From Candidatus Peribacteria bacterium (GTDB lineage: Bacteria; Patescibacteria; JAEDAM01; Absconditabacterales; Absconditicoccaceae): 11,950 nucleotides of DNA. A model generated the notes under the pieces. It was not told where the DNA came from. It searched no databases and was given only the letters and a program-made list of their open reading frames with translations. Positions 1 through 6,377 of the stretch are shown in pieces; the stretch's first letter is position 1, and each line of letters begins with the position of its first letter. The stretch covers positions 1 through 11,950 of the forward strand of contig JAISKI010000026.1 in NCBI GenBank assembly GCA_031261265.1, in the 5' to 3' direction. The position numbers and the translations under genes are program-made.

Positions 1-120
1 GTTAATCATTTGTTATTTTTTCAGTTTTTTTAGGGATTGACTCGATTTTCAATGTTGATTTTTCCATATCACGAAAATATATCTATCTTTTTATAACTTT
101 GAATTTCCTATATACTCAAG

Positions 121-147
121 AAAAAACGGAAGTTGCCTCCCGATTTT
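121..147 (-). terminator. Rho-independent terminator after the Csx3-like gene
   Basis: On the minus strand, CGGGAG and CTTCCG (one G-U pair) form a 6-bp stem around a GCAA tetraloop (GNRA type), followed directly by six T. It lies about 22 bases past the TAG stop of the Csx3-like gene. The plus-strand reading also ends in ATTTTT after the same stem, so it may work in both directions and shield the gene from transcription entering from the left. Confidence 0.75.
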
Positions 148-169
148 TCGTTGTTTACATTTCCATCTC

Positions 170-1426
170 CTATTGAGGGGGATTATCCTTTATCACACTA
201 CCCAGTTCATGAGCAACATTATGAGTAATTACACAAATAAAACCTGTTCCTGGCTGGTAGAGATATACCGCAGGAACGATATGAGCGTAAGACATTGCAA
301 TTTCCGCTGATGCCCAATTAGAAGTCTTTCCACTCAGAAAAACAGGTTTCCCATTTTCAACTTCGGGAGGAATAATTTCATTTAATTGTTTATTATCCAC
401 AATCACAAAAGCATCTTTAGCATACTCCACTAATGTTCCCCCTTGAAAATCTGGGGTAATGGTAAATGGCAATGGTCCGCTACCCAATCCTTTTGGAACA
501 TTTTGACCACTAATACCGACCATCCCACCTTCTACTTTGCTATCAGCCAAAGCTACTTTATTTGGATGTAATGCGTGAAGAATATCTACTACTAAATATT
601 GAGGAGCACGACCGTCAATGACAAAATTTCCACCCTGAGTAGCCATTTTCTGCAACGATTGATATACCGTAGATAAATCTTCTGGTTTTCGGTTTAAGCC
701 CATAGTAGGTTCCCTTCCTGGAAGAGTGATTTGTTCTTCTTGTTTTCCAATATTCTTGGCAATACCGATGATAGTAAGGGGTTCATACGACGCAATCTCT
801 TTTTTCTCTTTTTCTGGCACTTTATTCATCATATAAGCTGCCACTTCTCTTAGAGTTTTTGAATCTTTGAAGTTTCCCCTATCTAATCCTACCACTACCC
901 CTTCAGTTTCCCAAGGTTTGCCAGATACAACAGAAAATAAGTCTGACTTTGTGGTATCTAAGGTAGAATTTAGTACCGCCAAAATATGTAATCCCTTTTC
1001 ATTTGCTAAATCTACCCATTCTTGAGTCTTTTCTGGGTTAGAGGAAACGATAATCATTGCATTAGCTTGGTCGGCAAGTTCTTTATTTTCTTCAGATACT
1101 ACACCTCCAACATCTACGAGTGTAAATCTGCTATCAGAATTTTTAATCTGATTTTTTCGATGCTCCACATTTTCCCTCGTGAAAGTCCCTTTATTACGGA
1201 GTTGTTGTGCAAGTTCTGGATTTTCTCCATACGTTTTCTGTGTCCAATCTCCTTCTCCGTCGGGTTGAGCAGCAATTCTCATCGTATCTTGAAGCGGTAA
1301 GATATTACGAAGAAAAGTCTCTGCAATAGATTTCCCAGAATGAGGAGGTCCTGCAAAAAGAACTTTTAAATTCCCATCAATGGGTTTTTTAGCAACTGTT
1401 CCTGTTGTGGTTGTGATTTCGTTCAT
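170..1426 (-). CDS. P-loop NTPase fused to two Csx3-like domains
   Basis: 418 residues, TAG stop. Seen: a Walker A motif GPPHSGKS at 26-33, PDGEGDW at 55-61, and a Walker B-like LVDVGG at 103-108 followed by SEEN. These match my recollection of the NTPase part of Csx3-AAA fusion proteins. Two related segments follow. One has IDGRAP at 270-275 and LHP at 286-288. The other has LSGKTSNW at 364-371, then H382, a YLYQPGTG loop and VITH near 402. Both resemble the Csx3/Crn3 ring-nuclease pattern ISGR-x-P-x-W, AH-x-Y-x-H, AVYDPRLG, SH. Csx3 binds and cleaves cyclic tetra-adenylate made by type III CRISPR complexes. Each copy here keeps only some likely catalytic residues; in the second, the D and R of the DPR loop read Q and G. 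Inference: a cyclic-nucleotide sensor or sink with an NTPase rather than a proven nuclease. None of its 36 glycines is UGA. Confidence 0.65.
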   Translation of the reverse strand: MNEITTTTGTVAKKPIDGNLKVLFAGPPHSGKSIAETFLRNILPLQDTMRIAAQPDGEGDWTQKTYGENPELAQQLRNKGTFTRENVEHRKNQIKNSDSRFTLVDVGGVVSEENKELADQANAMIIVSSNPEKTQEWVDLANEKGLHILAVLNSTLDTTKSDLFSVVSGKPWETEGVVVGLDRGNFKDSKTLREVAAYMMNKVPEKEKKEIASYEPLTIIGIAKNIGKQEEQITLPGREPTMGLNRKPEDLSTVYQSLQKMATQGGNFVIDGRAPQYLVVDILHALHPNKVALADSKVEGGMVGISGQNVPKGLGSGPLPFTITPDFQGGTLVEYAKDAFVIVDNKQLNEIIPPEVENGKPVFLSGKTSNWASAEIAMSYAHIVPAVYLYQPGTGFICVITHNVAHELGSVIKDNPPQ

Positions 1427-1458
1427 GAGTTTATCAATTAAAAAATAAAGATAACCTA

Positions 1459-1487
1459 ATTATAGTTATATATATATCATTTGTCAA
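1459..1487 (-). promoter_or_regulatory. Promoter of the Csx3-like gene
   Basis: Minus-strand TTGACA (1482-1487) and TATAAT (1459-1464) are both perfect sigma70 hexamers, separated by 17 bases. The predicted transcription start near 1452 gives a leader of about 26 bases with no Shine-Dalgarno sequence before the ATG at 1426. The gene therefore has its own strong promoter and need not depend on read-through from the DHH-like gene upstream. Confidence 0.8.
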
Positions 1488-1520
1488 ATTTATGAGGACT
1501 TTTTTCTTGGCGAAATCTAC

Positions 1521-1583
1521 AAAACGAAAAATCTATCGGGATAACCGACAGACTTTCATCCAATAGATGGATAGTTTCGTTTT
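1521..1583 (-). promoter_or_regulatory. Possible alternative stem overlapping a terminator
   Basis: AAAACGAAA (1521-1529) is perfectly complementary to TTTCGTTTT (1575-1583). CTATC (1533-1537) is complementary to GATAG (1570-1574) after a 3-base bulge, so 14 bp can form. A small hairpin, CATC-CAATA-GATG (1557-1569), sits inside. This long stem and the terminator at 1526-1551 share bases and exclude each other, as in an attenuator. It could also simply be an extended terminator; no ligand or protein partner is indicated. Confidence 0.35.
1526..1551 (-). terminator. Terminator downstream of the DHH-like gene
   Basis: On the minus strand CTGTCGG pairs with CCGATAG (7 bp, one G-U) around the loop TTATC and is followed by ATTTTT. 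It lies about 106 bases past the TAA at 1657 and ahead of the Csx3-like gene. The GATAG half of this stem and the T-rich tail can instead pair with sequence at 1570-1583, giving a competing structure described in the findings. Confidence 0.65.
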
Positions 1584-1593
1584 GGTGGCTAAA

Positions 1594-1643
1594 GAATGAA
1601 CACATTCTCCTTCACCTATTATCCTCACAAAACGACATGTGAG
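1594..1643. repeat. Two small stem-loops in the 3' region of the DHH-like gene
   Basis: GAATG-AACA-CATTC (1594-1607) and CTCACA-N8-TGTGAG (1624-1643) are perfect short inverted repeats just after the stop codon of the DHH-like gene. Neither is followed by a T tract on the minus strand, so they are not obvious terminators. They may protect the mRNA 3' end or be chance pairings in AT-rich DNA. Confidence 0.35.
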
Positions 1644-1656
1644 TCTTTTCATAGTT

Positions 1657-2496
1657 TTATTCCGGCTTTACGACCACACCAGCAAACCCGCGAATAGGGT
1701 CGCCATAGGCGGGAACCACTTTATTCGGAAGGGTGTTTGCCCATTCCATAAAGTTGTTTACCGTTTCTGGAGTGGTATGTCCTCCAAGAACAATTTTTGT
1801 ATTTCCGGTCGGCTTCCGATCACGGTCCGTATCGGGGAGCGATGCCATATAAGCAAGTCCCAATAACAGTCCAGCTTCAGGAAGTTCGTCAACGAACGTT
1901 CCACGAAGATCGCGAACGCCGTCCACTTCTGTAGCGTTTCGCAACGCCTCTTTCGCTGTCTCGATGATAGAAGCCAGCTTTTCTACTGTATTCTTCTTTT
2001 CATCTTTCTGATAAAGTGGCGAAGAGAGTTTCTGATGAATCCTGAATTGTCCAAATGCCACGGAATCTACGCCAGGACAACGTCCAGCATAGGCATCTGC
2101 AGGGCAATGATCACCAGCAGCTACCATAAGAAGTTCTTCCGTTGGTTCAATTCCCAAGAATTGACACAGTTGCCCCAAAGAAGAGGCTTCCCAAAAGTTA
2201 TCAGGACCAAGACCATATCCAGTATCGCCAGGATTGTGATGATCGGCATGAAGAACAATCTCTATTTCCCCAGCAACAGTTGGGTTGCACTCAAAGATAA
2301 CCACTCCCTCTATTACAGAGAGATCAGTTTCTTCGTTATCCAGTACAAAACCGTTTGCCAGGTAGGCATTTCCGGCGTGAACTTTCGCACCATTCAATGT
2401 TGCGGTAGCCGTAGCTACACCGCGTTGTCTCAATACTTCACGAGCGGTGAGCTCTTCATAGTCAGAGCCACCGAAGATTACTAGTAAATTTTTCAT
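1657..2496 (-). CDS. DHH/DHHA1-like phosphoesterase-related protein
   Basis: 279 residues, ATG start and TAA stop. Seen: a beta-strand motif VVIFECN at 65-71, the signature HADHHNPGD at 83-91, FWEASSLG at 101-108, AAGDH at 126-130, and VLGGHTTPE at 236-244. The order recalls the DHH superfamily (NrnA, RecJ, GdpP), which hydrolyses phosphodiesters of short oligonucleotides or cyclic dinucleotides: DHH in motif III, a GD motif IV, and a GGH motif in the C-terminal DHHA1 part. Odd: the N-terminal D-x-D metal motif is absent (FGGSDYEE there) and motif II reads E-C, so activity is uncertain. It lies upstream of and co-directional with the Csx3-like gene, with its own promoter. None of its 28 glycines is UGA, and it is visibly richer in GC than its neighbours, both consistent with transfer from a standard-code donor. 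The exact family is not recognised. Confidence 0.5.
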   Translation of the reverse strand: MKNLLVIFGGSDYEELTAREVLRQRGVATATATLNGAKVHAGNAYLANGFVLDNEETDLSVIEGVVIFECNPTVAGEIEIVLHADHHNPGDTGYGLGPDNFWEASSLGQLCQFLGIEPTEELLMVAAGDHCPADAYAGRCPGVDSVAFGQFRIHQKLSSPLYQKDEKKNTVEKLASIIETAKEALRNATEVDGVRDLRGTFVDELPEAGLLLGLAYMASLPDTDRDRKPTGNTKIVLGGHTTPETVNNFMEWANTLPNKVVPAYGDPIRGFAGVVVKPE

Positions 2497-2522
2497 TTTG
2501 TTTTTTTTATTTTTACATTTAC

Positions 2523-2550
2523 ATTATACATAATAATAATGTAAAGTCAA
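2523..2550 (-). promoter_or_regulatory. Promoter of the DHH-like gene
   Basis: Minus-strand TTGACT (2545-2550), a 16-base spacer and TATAAT (2523-2528) lie just upstream of the ATG at 2496. The predicted start near 2516 leaves a leader of about 20 bases made almost only of A and T, with no Shine-Dalgarno sequence. Confidence 0.7.
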
Positions 2551-2665
2551 GATGAACTTATACTTTTTTATATCAGAGTTATCTTAGTCAGCAACTTGTA
2601 TTTCTCATATTCGCAACATTTACCTCCAGGAAATCAAAAAAATGTAGGGAAAAAATCTGATTTTT

Positions 2666-5600
2666 CTAGTATTTTTTTTTCTTTTGCTGACTTACCAAAA
2701 ATTTAGAGGCAAGTAAAGTAGCCAAATCATCACTATTTGTGATTGTCTTTTCCCTCTCTTCAATCAGCTTTTTAATGCGATGGAGTCTTGTTTTTATGCC
2801 AGGAAGTTCATCTAACGTATGAAATAATTCAATTTCATAGTATTCCCCGTGCTCTCCTAAAATGCTGTACCTTTTCTGATCTAGAGAATATTTTCTCAAT
2901 AAAGTAACATCTTCTCAATGGGACTTTTCAATTTCTGGAGCAATATTTTCCCAGTCGATTTTATCAAGCTCAGTACTGATTTCATCATATTCTACTAAAA
3001 ATTGTCGAGCATTAGACAGTGCAGCATCCACAGATTGTAGCGTTGCTTTGAAGTTTTCTATTTCATTGATGTCCTTATTGCTATCATACTGGAGATAGTC
3101 TCTTACCTTATTCATTCCATCAATAATTTCTCTGCAATATCAGGTAGTTCCCCAGTCTCTATCTTCGTTTAATTTCTTGTCTATCCCTTGATAAAGAGTT
3201 TGAACTTCTTGATATACTACTTCAAAACGACTAATATCCTGCTGTTTCTGAACATATGCTTGATACTTCTCTTGAGTTTTTTGGGTTGCATCTTGAGCTT
3301 CATTTTTTTCCAAAAACCACTTTTCCTCAAAAGTGTCTTCGTAATTTCTCGCTAAAATCCCCAAATAAGCAAAACGTTCAGTTTCTGCATCAAAGAGTTT
3401 TTCCTGTACTTCTCGTTGTCCATCTCGAGACGCAAAGTCCTTACTCTGTAATTGGGAAGTATAACTTTTCTCAAAATCATTTCGTTTCTTTTGTAAACGT
3501 TCAGCTTTTATTTTCTCTTTGTAAACATCCAAATCAGAAACTGAAGTCAGAGAATCTCCTTTTTCATCTAGTATGGTAAAACTATAAGGTTGCTTGCGAA
3601 AGAGTTCTGGACTAAAATCTTTCTGAGAAAGCTGATCCAAATCCTGCAATGGAATCTGAATCTTGATAGAAAAATCTCCATACCAACCAAGGTTATATTT
3701 CACTCTATATTTCTGATCTTTAACTTGAATTTCCTCTGGATACCACTGTGGTAATTTGTCGTAATTACGAATCAAGAATTTGGGTTCATTTAACAGGAAT
3801 ATTTCTATTCCGTGAGTCTCTAAGTATTGCTGTAATGCTTTGGTGGATTGGATGCCACTATTGTGGATTACCTCCCAATAATAGTCAGACAAATCTGAAT
3901 AACTCAGTTCTCTGATTCCTGGGAAGCGATTTCTGAGTTGTGATATTTCTTCCCTAACTTTCTGATTATGTTCATATATATATCTTAATTTTTCTTGATC
4001 CTTTTCTACATACCCTCTAGCTAAGGCATTACAAAATTGTAAAATTCCTTGTGAAGAAAGAGGAGATTCCAAATCCTTACTAGCTATATGCAGTCCATTA
4101 AAATGGGTATCTTCTTGATAAACCACTTGCTGAGTAGTATCATCCCATTTATCAGCATTCTTCTTTTTTGCTATTAAATGTGGTGCTAATTCTTCTAACC
4201 ACTCAGGCTTCGCTTTAGAAACATTAGTTACAATATTAATCTGATCTAGTCTTCCACGTCTATTGGTAAATTGAATATTTTTTGGTTCAGCACTAATGAG
4301 AGAATGAGCATCCGTAGTACTCTCTTTCCCTTTTTGCCTTTCATCTCTATTTCTGTCCACATACTCTCCATCTTCTCTTTTATATAAAGAATCCAACATT
4401 CAAGCAGTAATACACTTCAACAAGGCTTCCTTTTTTTCCTGAGGGGAAAGCGAAGGGACAGAATTTTGCTCTCTGATATAGGAATACATAATATCTTTCA
4501 GATTTCTATACTGCTCTACTGCCTTGAAATATTTTTTACGGAATATCCCTGCATCCTGAAAACGTTCTTCCTTTTTTGCAAAAGGTTCTTTACTTTCCTG
4601 AATCCTTTTTCCTGCCCCATATAATTTTAACTGAGTCAATAAATCTGAGTCTTCATCACGCACTTCATAGGAAAGGGTTGCATTTCTAGCTATAATTCCG
4701 TCTACTTGTTTAATTGCCGCTATTTTAAGGATGTCGTCTGTTACCCCGTATTTTAAGGACTCTATAATCATACGCCCTGTATTTACATCCACAGGTAATT
4801 TTGCTAACTGTTTTCCAAGGGGAGTTACTTGATTTTGGTCATCAATCGCTCCTAAGATTTTCAGAGTATTTTTCGCTTTTTCAATAAGTTCTTTAGAAGG
4901 CTGATGGAAAAATTCTAACTCTTCCATTTTTAGTCCTGTCGTAGAGAGGATTCTCAAATAATTATGATCCAATAAGGTTCTCTGGATTTCTGGTTTAGAA
5001 TAGTTTGGAAGCTGATGGAAAGGGGTATCATTACAGAGAACATATATTCACGCTTTCGTACGTCCTGCCCTTCCTCCTCTCTGCATACTATCCGCCTGAG
5101 AAATATCTCACAGCACCAAAGTTTCTACCCCTTCTCTCATTTCTACACGCCTTTCCTTTCCACTATCCACCACTGCATCAATATAAGGGATTGTCAAAGA
5201 AGTCTGAGCGATATTGGTAGCAACAATCACTACAGGTTTTGTATACCTTTTAAAAATTTGTTTTTGTTCTTCAGGAGTTAATTCTCCGTGAAGAGGCAGA
5301 ATAACTGTTTCATTTTCTGGCAGCTTTCTTTGAAGAGTGGCTATCGTCTCAGAAATTTCCTTTTTCCCTGGTTGAAATACCAACACATTCCTTTTTTCTT
5401 TCACAAATTCTACTACTTTATCTATCATTTCTCATTCAGCTTCTTGGCTTCTTTCTACGGGATAGGTTCTTCCTGGTACTTCAATAACTTGAGGTTGTAG
5501 ATTGAGTGCGTCTCCTGTAAGATTTTCGTCAGCAGAAGCATAATACGTAGCTAAATTTTCTTTATCAATCGTCGCCGACATCAGAATTACCTTCATTTTG

Positions 5601-6142
5601 ATCCCCAGCTTTTTAAGCTTTTTCGTCCAAGCAACCAGCACTTCAATATTCTGATTCCATTCATGTACTTCATCAATCACCAAAACGGTATTTTTATCGG
5701 AAGTAATGATAGATTTATCCATCAACTGTTTTACCAATTGAAGTCCATCTGTACAAAATTTAATTTTGGTAGTAGGAGAAAAATTTCTAGCATTCTGAGT
5801 TTGTCCTCCTACGTGATATCCTACTTCTTCCCCAAGCACTCCTCCCATTTCTTCTGCTACACGATCCGCTAAACTCATCGCAGCTAACACTCTTGGCTGA
5901 GTAACAATCACTTTATACCCCTCCTCTGCTAAAAACTGAGGGACTCTGGTAGATTTCCCAGCTCCAGTTTCTGCGGTGATAATGAGTTCATCGTGATTAC
6001 GTATTGCCTCTAAAATAGTTTCTCTTTTTTCATCAATAGGCAATTCTTGCCTTTTTTGAGCCAGCAAGGTAGTAGTAAGTGAAAGAGGGTTCTCCCTAGA
6101 TGGGAGTGATCATTTTTTAACAGTAGAAGAGAGGTTCTCCAT
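2666..6142 (-). CDS. hrpA: HrpA-type DEAH-box RNA helicase, UGA read as Gly
   Basis: 1158 residues, ATG at 6142, TAG at 2666. In-frame UGA codons fall at residues 11, 237, 345, 365, 581, 1001 and 1076. Seen: Walker A ETGAGKST at 58-65, TQPR at 81-84, DEVH at 157-160, SAT at 189-191 and QRGGRAGR at 354-361. A helicase-associated HA2 region follows at about 400-500. Next comes the HrpA-specific C-terminal part: W-x-EELAPHLI, then VVYQEDTHFNGLHI, PLSSQGILQFCNALARGYVE and ELSYSDLSDYYWE. This order matches E. coli HrpA (about 1300 residues), so the gene is nearly full length and intact. HrpA unwinds RNA and in E. coli has been linked to rescue of collided ribosomes. The last 250 residues are charged, probably coiled-coil, and not clearly conserved. 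The ATG at 6142 adds 25 residues, including a UGA, to the next usable start (TTG at 6067). Confidence 0.9.
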
Positions 6143-6180
6143 AAAGTATACATATCAGATAAAAATAAAGCAGATTTCTT

Positions 6181-6199
6181 TCTCTATAAAAAGTAGAGA
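6181..6199 (-). repeat. Stem-loop in the hrpA leader
   Basis: TCTCTA (6181-6186) and TAGAGA (6194-6199) form a perfect 6-bp stem with a 7-base loop within the predicted 66-base 5' leader of hrpA. No T tract follows on the minus strand. It could affect mRNA stability or translation; a chance origin is possible. Confidence 0.3.
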
Positions 6200-6214
6200 G
6201 ACTTTTATATCTCC

Positions 6215-6243
6215 ATTATATTCTCTATGGCTAAATAAAGCAA
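6215..6243 (-). promoter_or_regulatory. Promoter of hrpA
   Basis: Minus-strand TTGCTT (6238-6243), 17 bases, then a perfect TATAAT (6215-6220). The predicted start near 6208 gives a 66-base leader. It is divergent from the promoter of the unknown gene at 6343-6370, so both are controlled from one 235-bp intergenic region. Confidence 0.6.
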
Positions 6244-6261
6244 ATTTTTATGAAGATTTTT

Positions 6262-6327
6262 TCTGAATATCTCCGTGCATATCCATATTACCCTTTTATC
6301 GTAAGGAATTTTTGCAAAATTATTTAT
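6262..6327 (+). repeat. Intergenic repeat, copy A (pair with 9123-9190)
   Basis: 66 bases beginning TCTGAATATCTCCGTGCATA and ending TTATTTAT. It differs from copy B by three substitutions and a 2-base indel. It ends 15 bases before the -35 hexamer of the unknown gene. It contains the near-palindrome AATTTTTGCAAAATT. Such conservation between two non-coding stretches 2.9 kb apart suggests either a shared regulatory element or a dispersed genomic repeat. Confidence 0.8.
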
Positions 6328-6342
6328 TTCTTTCACTATCTA

Positions 6343-6370
6343 TTGACATACCTCATCTAAAAAATATAAT
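6343..6370 (+). promoter_or_regulatory. Consensus promoter giving a leaderless mRNA
   Basis: TTGACA (6343-6348), a 16-base spacer and TATAAT (6365-6370) are both perfect hexamers. Transcription would start near 6377, at the A of the in-frame ATG at 6378, or one base before it. The -10 box itself overlaps the first base pair of the other in-frame ATG (6369), which excludes that start and supports 6378. Confidence 0.75.
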
Positions 6371-6377
6371 GGTAAGT

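Noticed and set aside
1..118. Possible leftward promoter (TTGAGT, then TTATAA with 17-base spacing)
   Set aside because: Both hexamers are weak matches in very AT-rich DNA and no gene start is visible to the left inside the window.
2035..2484. Plus-strand ORF of 149 residues opposite the DHH-like gene
   Set aside because: It is a shadow of a motif-bearing gene on the other strand. Its translation is Ser/Thr/Ile-rich with no conserved pattern.
2580..2665. Possible hrpA terminator in the A/T hairpin near 2645-2666
   Set aside because: The stem has almost no G-C pairs, a very small loop and no distinct T tract beyond it. It cannot be told from AT-rich background.
2666..6142. UGA read as tryptophan (code 4) or selenocysteine
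   Set aside because: UGA falls at glycine positions such as the one after RAGR. TGG is used normally for tryptophan. Twenty scattered UGA codons without selenocysteine hairpins do not fit selenoproteins.
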